Positions 27,301 to 34,021 of a DNA stretch of 64,000 nt are shown piece after piece (within the stretch, counting starts at the first letter, position 1; every line of letters begins with the position of its first letter). The translations under genes were made by a program, and so were the position numbers. Source of the DNA: Blattamonas nauphoetae (lineage: Eukaryota; Preaxostyla; Oxymonadida). The stretch spans positions 248,001 through 312,000 of the forward strand of contig JARBJD010000010.1 in the NCBI GenBank assembly GCA_033064195.1, in the 5' to 3' direction. The notes beneath the pieces were generated by a model. It was not told where the DNA came from and ran no database searches. It was given only the letters and a program-made list of their open reading frames with translations.

Positions 27301-30300
27301 TCAGTCTGGGCATCTTCGAAGACCGGGCAGCGGAGCGGAGACATGTCTGGATCGTGGAAATCTATGCCAAGCTGCTTAAGTTCTTGCTCGAGTGCATGTT
27401 CTCGTTGGTGGATGGAGGGCATGATCTCGTCCTCTTTGATTTGGATGTGATGCTCGAGGTTCTTCCACTGGACAGTCTCGAACAGCTTCCACAGCGACTC
27501 CAGGCCAGTTGCTTTGCGTCGAAGAGATTCGATGGAGAGTCCAGTGTCGTCCTTGAGGTCGATCAGGCGCTGAAATATGGCGTGGATGTAATTATTCATC
27601 TCTCCAAAGGATTGCTGGCAGAGGCGGGCAGTGTTGGTGATTGTGATCTGATTGAGAATGTCCACCCCGACAAATGACCCATCGAATTGGGTCTTGATGG
27701 TGTTAAGGATTTGATGGGCTTGATCCATGGACTTGTTGAGATTCTCCTCCAAAAAGTGCTGGAGGGGGTAGATCCAGTCGGAGAGAAGAGAAACGAGGTC
27801 GCGCTTGAGGGTGGACATGTTGATCATGACCCATCCTAAATCCACGACGAATGCTGACTGGGCAATATCTTTGTTGAATGTGGTGAGAACTGAAAGGGTT
27901 GACTTCCACAACGAGTACGGTGGATTGGAGAAAGAATCGGATTCGTCGCCTGTGAACAGAAGAGACGGCCGCTGCGACTCATCCGAGCTGTCTGTCTCGT
28001 GCAAGGCTTCCGATCGCTGGCGAGGAAGGGTCTGAGTGTTGCAGAGGCGGCCGAACGTGACGAAGGCAGGGGGAACTAACGGAATGGTCTGCTCGTCTCC
28101 CGGAGAGGTGACTGTGCCGAACAGCTTTGTCAGAACCTTCGATGGGGATTCTGTCCAGAGCGTCGAGAACTGGTTGTAGCGTTGGAGGAAGTTGCTGATC
28201 TCCTGCTCGACGAGGATCGCTTCGGTCGCGAGAGGATGGAGAGCGGCCTCCATCTGTGGTGTGGTCTCGACTTCGGCAAGGCTGAGGAGAGTGTCGACAA
28301 GGTGGTCGATCAGATTGAGGATGGGGAACTGTCGTTCTTCACTCAGTGTCGGGTTCTCCATCCTCGAAAAATCGAGCGACTTGATTGGCTCGCTGATTCC
28401 TGATATCCCTCCGTTTGACTTTAAGAAGGAGAGGCCAAGATGTGGGGTGACTCCCGCAGCCTTGTCGTCCGGGTTCAATCCAACGAGATGAACAGTCAAC
28501 TCCACTCTGAACTTCCCATTTTGGAGGGACGAAACAAGATTGGGGAAGTATTTGGAGAGACTCTCGTTCAGCTGAATCTTCGCTTGTCGATCAAGCTCGG
28601 TGAACAAGTCTTGAAACCCTTTCAAATTGTCGCTGGTCGTTCGGAGAGCCCGTTCTTTGATCTGGGCCAGCTGCTGCTGATACACCAACTTCCGTTCTCG
28701 GATGTACTGCGTCTGCTGTTCGAGTGCTTGGAAGGCATGATCGAACTCGACAGTCCCCGAAAAGATGTCGATCTGAAAGAGGCCCTCGATAGACTTGTGA
28801 GCGCGTTTGTACTCCTCAGTCACCATCCGCAGGTCCTTGCGAGCCTCCTCCGTTCTGTTCCAAACCTGGACACATCGTTCTGTGAAGCGTTGGAGATCGT
28901 CTCCCACCCAGCGGACTCGCTCTGTCCCTTGGTAGATCAGAGTCTCGACTGCTTGTAGTTCCGTCACCAGACAGTTCTTCTCCAAATCGGTCAGAACATA
29001 CAAAAGGGTCACGCGCCAGATGAGGAAGTGGTGGAGGATCTGGCGGTGAGTGAGGAGCGCAGACGTCATGGCCATCATCCGCGAGAGGGAGACCATCTTT
29101 CCAATCCCGAACGAGAGACACATGCGCGCAAGGCTGTTCTGGTTCCTCGTGTCGGAGAGGGAGAGGTAGATCTCGCGGGTGTGCTGGTTGCGGGCAAAGA
29201 CGGGCAGGTTGAGAGCGGAGTAGTCGAGGTCGGAGAGGCTGGTGAAGCATCGATCGAGACGGTGGTCCAGCTCGGAGTTGAGGACGGTGTAGAGGGAAGT
29301 GATGGAGCGGACGAGGTTGGTGAAGGATGTGCGCCAAGGCTTCCATTCTCTTTGGCTGAAACGGGGTGCGAGGGAGGACGGCGAGTTGAAGAGGGAGGAA
29401 TAATTCATAAACACTGTCGAGACGATTGTGGCACCTTTGAGAAATGTGGACAGCTGGTTCAGAAGCGACCGGAGAGAGATAAGTTTTATCAAAAGAGACG
29501 TGTACATCGGAAGATTAACTTTGGAGTTGTGTGGTGACCATGCGTGGATAAATTTGGACTTGAAATCTGATGTGAAGAGCTGGAGGAGTTTGTCATGGCA
29601 CGTAGAAAAGAAGCAAGCTAGAATAGTCGGGTTTGGTTTGGTGCACAAAAGAAGGGAAAAGAAGGAAACAATCGCGGGGAGAGAATCCACAAGTGTTAGG
29701 CAATCTGATAAGCAGGTGACGAGTTGAGACACAAAAAGGTTTGTTCTGACTTTTATTGAATCTCGAACGGAATGTTTTTCAAGGTCTTGGAAAAAGGGGA
29801 CGCTGAGCTTACATGATCTTGAGAGAAAATCGAGAAAGCGTTTCTGTATTTCCCCAATCGCTTGCCCTGTTTGTTTTCCGCGTGGGCCTGGGAATAGGGT
29901 CGTTGAAAAATGTTGAAACGACTGTATAATGTCATAAATCGAACATGTAATGGAACAACCTTCTATAAAGTCATCGAGACTTGATAGAATGGAAGAAAAC
30001 GAGGATGAAATCTCTTTTGAATCTTGAGGTGAAAATCGTTCCGTTGGTGTCTCGATCAACAAATCCATGAAGAGACTTCGAAGTGACTTCGCGGCTATTT
30101 GTGCTCCTCGGATTCTTCTTTCGTGAAATTTATTGAGCTGAGAGAAATGGATGAATTCTTGATCGTCGTCCAAAATGTCATGATAACAGAGCTTAGACGA
30201 TGAAAATGATGAAAGTGAAGGAAGAATAGGTAAGTTCTGATGATTGTTTCGTTGCGACAATGAATCATGCATCGGGAATAGCTGTGAATATGCGTGCGCA

Positions 30301-30539
30301 ATTGTTTCTGATGATTTGAGTGATTCACGGGAGCCATAGAGGATATGTTCATAACTTTTTTGTTTAAATAGCGATATGTATGAATGAAGAAGAGGAAGGC
30401 AGATCATAGATCTCGATTTGGAAGATGTGAAGGTCCAAGTCGTTTTTATGATGAAGAAGAAGTGATTGATTGTGTGAGAAAAGAGATGAGGCGGTGAAAT
30501 CATGATGTCTCGAATGACAACATTGAGGTATGTTGTCAT
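12315..30539 (-). CDS. giant divergent dynein heavy chain-like protein (single exon)
   Basis: An uninterrupted 18,225-nt frame encodes about 6,074 residues; the first in-frame ATG is at 30539. Ordinary dynein heavy chains are roughly 4,000-4,700 residues. An N-terminal tail and linker occupy about 1-1,870. The AAA1 position reads VVGPCLFPEEAS near 1913, with no Walker A, and VLVLDHLE instead of FDEFNR. AAA2 keeps a clean P-loop, GYAGSGKTT near 2330, the only one seen. LWKWEAERIYS near 3050 matches the dynein LWxHExxRV motif. Two helices near 3553-3598 and 3780-3836 look like stalk arms around a microtubule-binding region. GDSILVASYLSLF near 3850 (AAA5), RLPFILDPF near 4056, WIVIDG near 5184 (AAA6) and YLNGLFIQSP near 5915 (C-terminal cap) follow in dynein order. 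The gene is divergent from Lunapark, 73 bp away. Dynein ancestry is well supported; motor activity is doubtful. Confidence 0.75.
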   Translation of the reverse strand: MTTYLNVVIRDIMISPPHLFSHTINHFFFIIKTTWTFTSSKSRSMICLPLLHSYISLFKQKSYEHILYGSRESLKSSETIAHAYSQLFPMHDSLSQRNNHQNLPILPSLSSFSSSKLCYHDILDDDQEFIHFSQLNKFHERRIRGAQIAAKSLRSLFMDLLIETPTERFSPQDSKEISSSFSSILSSLDDFIEGCSITCSIYDIIQSFQHFSTTLFPGPRGKQTGQAIGEIQKRFLDFLSRSCKLSVPFFQDLEKHSVRDSIKVRTNLFVSQLVTCLSDCLTLVDSLPAIVSFFSLLLCTKPNPTILACFFSTCHDKLLQLFTSDFKSKFIHAWSPHNSKVNLPMYTSLLIKLISLRSLLNQLSTFLKGATIVSTVFMNYSSLFNSPSSLAPRFSQREWKPWRTSFTNLVRSITSLYTVLNSELDHRLDRCFTSLSDLDYSALNLPVFARNQHTREIYLSLSDTRNQNSLARMCLSFGIGKMVSLSRMMAMTSALLTHRQILHHFLIWRVTLLYVLTDLEKNCLVTELQAVETLIYQGTERVRWVGDDLQRFTERCVQVWNRTEEARKDLRMVTEEYKRAHKSIEGLFQIDIFSGTVEFDHAFQALEQQTQYIRERKLVYQQQLAQIKERALRTTSDNLKGFQDLFTELDRQAKIQLNESLSKYFPNLVSSLQNGKFRVELTVHLVGLNPDDKAAGVTPHLGLSFLKSNGGISGISEPIKSLDFSRMENPTLSEERQFPILNLIDHLVDTLLSLAEVETTPQMEAALHPLATEAILVEQEISNFLQRYNQFSTLWTESPSKVLTKLFGTVTSPGDEQTIPLVPPAFVTFGRLCNTQTLPRQRSEALHETDSSDESQRPSLLFTGDESDSFSNPPYSLWKSTLSVLTTFNKDIAQSAFVVDLGWVMINMSTLKRDLVSLLSDWIYPLQHFLEENLNKSMDQAHQILNTIKTQFDGSFVGVDILNQITITNTARLCQQSFGEMNNYIHAIFQRLIDLKDDTGLSIESLRRKATGLESLWKLFETVQWKNLEHHIQIKEDEIMPSIHQREHALEQELKQLGIDFHDPDMSPLRCPVFEDAQTDASHSHAQGQLQSLRQRLNTLIAGYDEIDTLWQSFGRIRLDSNPFLDEYSIFLANLEHLWRLVCEVQQFVSSKLLPIEWARFEHSDETIAFFSNTLDETKTIELPNDTDILSVFQNSLSRFHSLASILSRLKKQILSSTDWNTVFSHIGIQPSTASQLTTQAMAGTLPIKIFIERYTTSMDDKLVILLNNIDDRSLLWEDLKQILTFYSQNTIPKPDRMWVWDKPSGDESFDGSPFSLVSSTPSGQRGTSLGSDRPSTSFPFFTTTDTSYLGNMVSADCTRIQAILTLPNTEELIPILDLSMNYLTRVKLFFDSFVAVQEIIFDLHHILMRRFGVVSKTIHNFLSLLGVASLELSSLQSFIDPDIVEVTSTLSQLTSLRESIFLFPPYGSIPPPSDDAAPADLCPSTLINTSRSLSQLSSSLVRIDVISRIIPGVGTVLYSLSKETDECTITHAISASRHIIALSNPISFSLGSDVDVLSVFRSVQDEISSELKQQFTASWNDLSQSTLLDWISRTIPQTFDQQNRCAPQTLFLCIQVWYGMMMGTVSDRIENDRFDEAILVFSQAESSILSVLMFLMSVQRSINTFDSNFRIFHRIKTYQTNRSLTYTNRILSHPAEKALEAIEAERLTKTVSSGQFVSDFYGLEEGSMDEDDQDILDEDDEELFPSATGTWQVSETDDFFRGLISSLIRVVVGYYTTLDTFKSAFVELGLVESTKEETVNRLVPPPPQDDIDSIKREMKSADQSLSVSLVKVCQRETHIQLNPNSTIPVHILPESDISLDQNEDWEIVPHAWDWFPGLKALPSFPLMRSTYSLVAALRCALVDANSTHSVVGPCLFPEEASFSTAEATYRDIFIRLGVSPECFTCSPLHTPQLIREKLFSSFVSGRVLVLDHLELLEPSVRRLVVEMLQKIQTFKKSARQHPEGSLLFEMSELKALVRVPLAPSCVLGTFVVDQSFNGHIPDRLDLVFRCMTVPQLDPTECLQSFLLEEGFCIASELSARTIQCLDALIQFLHYTVAEDGTQTSTYVHSFSFLQKLAQLAGKYLRNEIQEVKDDTINTQTRPDPLSIHNYQVLLHYPLFYSIPNLFPQVTAPPDIIFQIHTIMEEKALKHTLFDTITELYDMVSSIGFLKLAHLSSKTKESTAVPSTMDTFNNIISSFFPSPLDQHSIGKILENRLGNQFETMYISVSSRQTERDDHNAISLKYNHASHFTDKLQAFIIQNQLTNDTVFLHSSVAAFDTLRTSSQIVLNGYAGSGKTTIIRAVKSFFEAEINAHIAIVDVCINKYGLNPHQDVKSNMNIFRNTVLRTLQSLKYKRLSDATRDRIDVREPLHSVFGNHLLNSFEHTDNQSEHQYFTQQKRCFGNPIWIILHLDAICAAESSFPLERYAGSHISSLGECLFLQFADGESIILPPHSKLIINTPSFIVNLPYHLITTTTICTVNFSVPTVIGWHYSGWIRSVTKYVGKEVLNASLLFLTSSTSKVLQFLHSSEDTINHSSNTRINAIGCAQTVTTMLSAMVQLHSIHICTPIDMTLMKLFVVYALLIGFFFQMSYQSSISVTEFNDWYTTWMGHHVSSDQSSEYHLEETQSYLKNVIYEQSESDQHKQHDIMTKTDIDRWIKNTFSSDVLFFKNTSVFDCVPDPVEKNFARMCSIPEDHALMGITASRYVKQFGIMSNFAPFSQLILPTVFSSFMWRPVLLLNSSMIDAIPISHHYCQIMTTVSQCSGMQSTLSSHTLSSASHHLCPFQRHVTKHVYMDYASLGPCALESFKSTFHTFGDDVMIPKCPHVAYHVLVSPNNNRNDLAQANQHSEGLYRLFQILSRKTLATSEGKVYRIDGNNPTLIEASDSTFFSSAENLSFAMNWTVLFQALPQIADYVSLAEYIWNCSSLAESQESRMRFQGLSMTQTVNWKAHFHAIIIPVSIYLHITLDSNDFGISRPTIDNFNEFLTVLTNADQSVYTTLQNWGQLWKWEAERIYSRTQPTKHQANSTIQTIHLIHKAFFQTKAQTEQATAKIEVESNQRSVDSPGAIFQSISESKEFKPALCSQDELDEMSARFYECSLRQGTLASPATLAFSFLSKSPFYQAGIHQNLEDLVSTAHPLFCFDNESGTWSDFIRAGTQLLNRGLQMATFPSTHQSLISFIDILTVFLVDTGLSSLKRELGRLTQNLNDMELESGKSRPICPYTFEAKHEPPKTSYFTQKTVDYFVPNKRRQKELLQYYTVAIGKTDLSFRNVAILLHYIFLFGLAPYPVPADLISASEEYENSCLETDWTALCLYFYRRMSEALAERGLSYNPLQITGLFRYASEHTRLVFILRDISEDDAHSFFGPTFQVAKRLTPPFHHHESLKSMVDAIISPVLSTIPEFIANQQQLLNKSLSEQGYQNPRNFESAHHKPQLSIHEQIVIAISQIIQCYSHHISHIELRHTSFGFLGEDNASGSLAITPLSYIRVVSFMQFFAHFLVRAVQSFSSKLEALNSTITTAEVFQQKTEQLQQFLTQTTMSLHVSSLEQHLQDRLLQIEESINLIQKDTALYPSAGPSTTNETSPSVNVNQMNSKIAVMTTFLQSLSPSSIDLLRSFVSVSEVVQINIILNDLLYPDSTSHDIFSHTSTEIIQSLWNLDIFAIPLSKAISLHETLQKTVLRTIFPTQPPLLPELYDFIVNLVSIRIQMNELNGEEKLLVLEGISKIVNKNRKQYITTQMEDLLQEKANIEATLHSQLNSNLQTSVIANSMMELKQAESILSSLETELGLFKEEIENNKHILNWVIGDSILVASYLSLFSQLTVEQRKILLKDVVVPILDDLSIKHSEGFDPLMVVLVVSEESIFHRLHLDKERSFNFSMSEYGRSKEEKNIHLKTVDSTSLPDLITAHHVPISIIPTISMGPVNRTLSRFSDAASFASNSDVRRYVFDGSPTNYFYPRNSSDFAVPKTSHLLFSGNKRTLLEVLLQLMMTNGYIFSRIQNSLHQSTKYHVHPRLPFILDPFSIITPLNGSNSPPSHLYRCFGIRNPESSPNVISLNDSEALEKIGTLLNTLSKTHRTALDRQNSQPGAYSTVASKRLEGRRAPLSRQASFLSTTSQPGKSSLQAVLFLTDVSDQTISETLLTFLRNYLIAKYNQIELIGRSETSSNLSMQIPTPKIDLLSKFPAKMINVPRSLEIILIGSKLSTATFEGKWTEVVDMIPVVPTESIFQEQAHHYVSQRVSSDIRTLTEGSANQISDSIPLSSIALLHNCEKERAASLNILLAKLQILGDQTLFKFLTLPRSKHCSTIHLPPSTHFEELLDEHLKAMLPQSSHQSLGFDRSPTDTLPHQDQFPTIAPYSPFSGTSSFVNLPFNNNDGTDFSEISHDMHTMALESAPVRHSPLSEDDSNIPSFLHREASANLSVAHEQTPRSEQGDPDVEDYMSSLNVPEVMSRLTSLYQDSTNDRTTHEVNALVAVIDAERNSRRKYDEQLDWYSFCREWEDNNIQPFVEFMSIFAFGYLRSHFAPFSQNTPAFWNKLTFLDILHLFLAQVYLALDSAKIEVKTQTRQLLIHPAETGSTSSLSERSNAGLPNPQILPLPDDELDATVPSSARYSHDIGLSSNHSIPHLSRKLHATNLTGDNQTNKNRAFFSFPKTMKVKILQSMNHFFLSLIQQDTANSDDYTTLLFHLSCRLDLGTKRGFSQMEYMIYTFPHTFVVHDLDSALQMEHIQTTISLEPRSIFVIELVQLFLPLESGILQAAGLMPVNPAPVWLSTQNWKNIFTLAAICPKYRPFILDLSDGLSAIFMAIDKLPHTYPDPDDVLRSLLNPPLSKTSAGSMGHVTLGSVQNSLDKETALTIFKDSRYGNSSALSGTKADSILFHDSTRNDKAERIMTIMKQKRGKDKTDNRSLIKTDSDFHPFESTEVLTTSSDVLQNQSQESKTTFEHENSVSEHQTIIADHSYRQFIWCNWFTDAIPHLKPFPNAHMNELNILDRLLFFHAVKPEHCMELIQYHLSQSPFIGFETVFKDRQIKTLQTVFNELVLSRHSASQRRKNRVYLLLLQHGKALDSLSEDEAIKMIEIIARKESMSVYVFDVVAVISGVLKERRERLLDEDYWNSSVDIVDSVWEISKHILDNALKTDDWIVIDGLDQAQSLFTERLSEWIETNFITRSKHTLDKTNYLWILTSSMTHSPRSTPLNALSQSVVSGSIRAVILIPESFRTQFISTLALNAIKVSGKDITRLTKYYEPGAKKDSLTHRSLIHLIVCVSLLNSFFTVMCHILEMSSNQPQFLISNRTNQDLLNILTTPLFYPATSSSTPRSRGVGTPDLWILPVLEDNILHRVYPLLLNRFSQKRLSSLLRMLLSTDQLFNDRAVTIYPDIPLPSQDGFPHSLYQIITAATSSSINIHNSQSFIDDLFMHIPQAIHDSTVTDRIFKDIIGLEVTFTPFLECPETHVLVDTANHEIGIRKDEIRGKFHIMSNSNSATTPKCRMSTTVMAQRVVFNPILVNFMCKEINMFIGDSSFNIMVIRKAIHSIYMSDKILPSYCVMAFLELLNYNLIVSRIEAFMSHLPSIAMPGLPKTHSASSYTRDASYSFTVNRAYPCDQLFSVHSSSPSFIQYWDHLSHGLVPLQWVTLAPTALAIAHSPISSSKLPLVHQWLNRMVLVSRQWNQLFSFAPSLHTFNLDSSQLVTVVGRTEGTIVGKRLLLDLSLLFHPDTFLMTKRIEFTAKLNIDLMNEALHEIEYQQALAKSSHRKSVGSEMSFSFQRSHHSQTSHPTSQSDQERRKLFASKLVDMWKFSRSESSGAQIELGSQTITSSHRAGAHPQPYVYHGKRLLIRRFSFVDVILSLAPTNYHSLSSILLSKELASDSFYLNGLFIQSPLNILYTHGSNTLVSKGRTFSSNSFRIPMLYAHFIQNNSKALTSVNQPDSIAVLSHSQLGLMINSFGLPVVRMTCTIKNQAHHRNRGADYHGQANSKLHLSVNFGTGPTQFAGVECVVEDGRDDTPELQNPLFHISIPYFDSSLRPSVLIPS

Positions 30540-30612
30540 TGCAATTTCCCGCTTAGACCCCTTTACAAATATGATCTCAACCTTGTTCCTTGTGCCAACA
30601 CACTGAGAGCAA
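30540..30612. promoter_or_regulatory. shared divergent promoter region, dynein-like / Lunapark
   Basis: Only 73 bp separate the first ATG of the dynein-like gene (minus) from the first ATG of Lunapark (plus), so both start sites must lie in or around this stretch. No TATA-like or other recognised motif stands out. The dynein frame stays open upstream to 30659 but with no ATG there. Confidence 0.4.
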
Positions 30613-31529
30613 ATGGGTGTTTTTATTTCAACAACAAAAGACCGTGCACGAAAATACAATTTTTCACTGCGTCATTGTACCGAAGAAGTTTCAGAGCTTC
30701 GAAATCGCCTGAACAAATCTGATTCAAATAAAACAGCATGGCTAGTCGGAATAGATATCCTAGCAATATTTACAATCATTATTACCGCAATTATGGCGAA
30801 CAAAAATCAAATTCAATCTCATATTCCAGTTCTGGTGATCGTTTGTTACACGACAGTTCGTCTCATCTTGACATGGTTTCTGAACACGTATTCAAACCGT
30901 ACAAGAAAGCGAATGAAAAAGTCCATCACAAAAACACAAAAAGTGGTCGAATCAATGCTTGACGATTTGACAGGAAGACAAGTTCATCACCTCCTTCACA
31001 AATATGGAATCCCTGTCAGTGAAATAGAACAAAAACTCCACTTTGCAGCTCTGCTTCGGACATGCTCTGCCGATACTATTCCAACCACTACCGTCAATAA
31101 ACAACAGCAACCAGCTCAGACCGACAAATCCTCCTTGGAACTGCCACCACCAGCCCAGGCTCCTGAAGATGTATCCACTCGTCCACGTTCTCTTTCCATG
31201 GGAGAAATGGACCAACGACCACTTTTATCCAATTTAGGAGCAGATAATTCATCAAACGTGTACAGTCACACACGTTCATCTTCATTCACTACACTGCCGA
31301 TCTACAGTGATAATACTCCTGAAATGCATCCTGATCCACAGTATGTAGCTTCTTCTCTCCTTCTTATCGCGCTAGGTTTATTAGTCTCGTTTGTCAAAAT
31401 TGTCTGCAGAATAATGGATTGACAACATCATTTCTCATCCCAGACAAAGGTATATCTTTCATCGTCCGTCCATTTTCTTCAGAATACTATTGTTATCATT
31501 GCAACCACTTGAATACAATCGATACTTGA
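30613..31529 (+). CDS. LNPK: Lunapark-like ER three-way-junction protein
   Basis: Predicted 282 residues. Lunapark stabilises three-way junctions of the tubular endoplasmic reticulum. The layout matches the family: a short N-terminus beginning MGVF, a charged helix, two membrane spans (LAIFTIIITAIM and VLVIVCYTTVRLILTWFL), a basic helix (RTRKRMKKSITKTQKVVE), a proline/serine-rich linker and a C-terminal zinc ribbon. The ribbon only appears after removing two introns, 31341-31375 (35 nt, phase 2) and 31450-31482 (33 nt, phase 1): FISLVCQNCLQNNGLTT then EYYCYHCNHLNT, giving CxxC...NGL...CxxC. Read without splicing, the frame runs on into a false membrane-like tail. Stop TGA at 31527. Confidence 0.85.
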
Positions 31530-31619
31530 CTTCGGTCAAATCACTTTTCTCATCCTCGCTGCTCGTCACGTAATTCAGATCCATCTTCGTCTATACCGAT
31601 CATCCATCCCTCAGAACTA

Positions 31620-32785
31620 GTTTTTCAGTCTCTCATCCATTCCTCCCTTCCTTCGCGCGCACCCCGCTTTTGTTCCGCCTGGCTCTATCATGCCATCTGG
31701 CCGCACTTGACAATTCCTCTCTCTCGCTTTCAGTCTGCAGGAAAAGCACGCGCTGATCAGCATCACCATCCCGTCTGCCACCCAATCCCATCTTCTCCCA
31801 ACTGACTTCATCGAACTCCAGCTGATGCATCTGGACTTCCAATACGAATCGTACAAAAAGGAGACTGGTCCATTTTGGATGCCGATGACAAGTTCACCCC
31901 TCTCCACAATGGACTTCGTGTGTGGATCCGTGATTGTGAAGGACAGAGTTGCTGTCAGTCCATTCGACGTCATTCTTTACCCTGCCCATCCTGAAATGAT
32001 GGTCAGGCCCGTCCAATCTCACCCCAACGTCCATGTTCCTTCGTTTGTCCCACGTGTCTTCACCGATGCATCTGGAGAGCAGATTGTGATGGGCTATTGA
32101 ATGCCGTTCTACGAATCAAACATTCTGCAGAAACAGATATACGCAACGATTCCACATTGAGATCACCAACACCGAAGACACGAGGAGAGATCTCATCAGA
32201 TTCCGAAAGCAGCAATCATCGCACAAGCTGAGCAGAGTCGACTTGTTCTTCCACACAGCTGCCCCACTCCATTCTGTTTTCATGTCGAGTCACATCAGTC
32301 AATTGGTGAGCAGGATATTCCTGTGTCCCACTCCATCGCCTTCTGGCACATCCCGACCCTCTTTCTCAACATCTGCGACAGAACTATCGATGGACTTCTT
32401 CTGTTTTGGAACGATGATGCTTTTGGAGACTCGAACTACCCCAAAACGGGGGTCATTCGAAGAAAGCGGTTCAAGCTCGACATTTTCCAGCTCGAGCTTG
32501 TTTCGCTCACCATGGAAGAACGAAAAGCCATCAAGAATCTGGCCCTCTTCATCCCACCAAAGACGCCGGCCACTTTATCACTACAAAAGCAAAGTACCTC
32601 TTCAATCTCCTTCTCGCTCAGGTCGACGACGAAGACGGAGACAGCCAGCCACAGGAATCGTTCATTTCGGGATGTTCTCGACAATTAGGCAGAAAGTGAC
32701 CGAAACCACAAACCTGCTTTTTGAGGAAAAGCAGCGGAACGTGATGGACATGGAAATCTGGGACATCCTTCAGATCTTTACGTGA
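31620..32785 (+). pseudogene. frame-disrupted gene of unknown family (decayed or assembly errors)
   Basis: Strongly coding-like blocks lie in successive frames on the plus strand: FIELQLMHLDFQYESYKKET (about 31808-31867), RFHIEITNTEDTRRDLIRF (about 32140-32200), ICDRTIDGLLLFWNDDAFGD then VSLTMEERKAIKNLALF (about 32370-32550), AGHFITTKAKYLFNLLLAQV (about 32566-32625), and FGMFSTIRQKVTETTNLLFE ending at TGA 32783. The first change of frame can be bridged by a GT-AG intron (32043-32130). The later three changes, near 32300, 32560 and 32655, are each equal to loss of one base and leave no room for a normal intron. The codons favour C/G at third positions as in neighbouring genes. I do not recognise the family. 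Either a recently broken gene or uncorrected sequencing indels; the start is not resolved. Confidence 0.5.
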
Positions 32786-32984
32786 AGGCGAACCGGATTC
32801 TTGCACTGGTAATCTTGTTTTCTCTACTCTTCCTTACACAAATCTTATTTGTCAGTGTTTTGGCCTATCTACACCTATATCTCCTAGTTTTTCTTAAATT
32901 TTGATCATTCACTCTTGCAGTGTACATTTTTCGACCATCCAATGCGAGTGTGAACAGGACCCTCCCTTTATCTTCTTCTTCAAG

Positions 32985-34021
32985 ATGCCACTCTATCTGA
33001 TTGGTCTTGGACTTGGTGATGCTAAGGACATCACTCTCAGAGGTTTAGAAATTGTGAAAAGGGCAAGTTCGGTCTATCTTGAGCACTACACAGCAATCTT
33101 GAATGACACCCTTGAAGAAATGGTTTGCATTGGACATATGTGAGATCTTCTCGATTGTACTCTCTCATTAGGAACAACTGTATGAGAGAAAGGTGATTAT
33201 TGCTGATCGAGAGTTTATTGAACAAGTCTGGAACGTTCTGTCGACATCACATTCTCCATGTTCTCTTTTGTCAATTTCATCGTTCCGACTGCTAGCAATG
33301 TGATGGAATGCTGGAAGAGGCTCGTACAAATGATGTGTGTATGTTGGTAGTTGGTGATGTATTTTGGTCTGCCTCCTTTCCATCAACAATCTCTGAAGTG
33401 CCACTACTCATTGTGACATCTATCTACGAGCTGTCGAGAAAGGTGTCCAAGTTCACTGCATTCACAATGCTGGAATTATGACGGCTGTTGGAATATCTGG
33501 TCTTTCACTTTACAATTTCGGGCGGACAGTCAGTGTCGTCTTCTTCACTGATTCATGGCATCCGTCGAGCTTTTATGACAAAATGGGGGAAAATTTGAAG
33601 AATGAGCTGCATACTCTCTGCTTATTAGATATCAAAGTGAAGGAACAATCAATAGAAAACATCGTCAAGTCTGTCTCCCCTCTTTCTTTTCAACTAGACA
33701 TAGAGGAAGAAAAATATATGAACCACCTCGTTATATGACAGTCAATCAAGCTATTGAACAACTTTTGTGGCTTGAAAACGAAAAGAAACAAAATAGTTCG
33801 TCTTTTCCATCGTATCACTTCACTTAGTCTTCAATCTGGACACTCTCTGCATTGGTCTCACTCGTGTTGGGTCTCCAGATCAACGTGTGATCGCAGGAAC
33901 TGCAGAACAGCTTTTGAAAGTTGATTTCGGACCCCCTCTTCATTCTCTCATCGTCCCTCATCCTGGACAAATTTCAGAGATGGAAATGGAGATGATTAAC
34001 CATTGGAGAATCCGCGATTGA
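32985..34021 (+). CDS. DPH5: diphthine methyl ester synthase (diphthamide biosynthesis)
   Basis: SAM-dependent methyltransferase that methylates the modified histidine of elongation factor 2 on the way to diphthamide. Six exons, 274 residues; introns at 33123-33171, 33226-33295, 33367-33398, 33669-33697 and 33796-33827, all in phase. [17 protein letters not shown] opens the protein, followed by [26 protein letters not shown] (usually GDPFGATTH), [65 protein letters not shown] and [19 protein letters not shown]. The 3' splice site before [10 protein letters not shown] and the 5' site GTCTGG were chosen to keep the family spacing; GTTCTG nine bases downstream is the alternative. The C-terminus after EMEMEM may be altered by a one-base break (see 34022-34261). 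Confidence 0.92.

Noticed and set aside
30540-30659. Extension of the dynein-like frame upstream to 30659
   Set aside because: There is no ATG in that stretch and it overlaps the Lunapark coding sequence.
31341-31422. Third membrane span at the Lunapark C-terminus
   Set aside because: It comes from reading through intron 31341-31375; the spliced frame gives the expected zinc ribbon.
30613-31529. Lunapark frame as an unknown three-span membrane protein
   Set aside because: Before splicing this seemed likely, but CxxC...NGL...CxxC after splicing identifies the family.
32290-32375. GT-AG intron (GTGTCC...GACAG) to explain the frame change near 32300
   Set aside because: It fits the phase but would discard a strongly coding-like run (SHSIAFWHIPTLFLNICDR), so a one-base break is the better reading.
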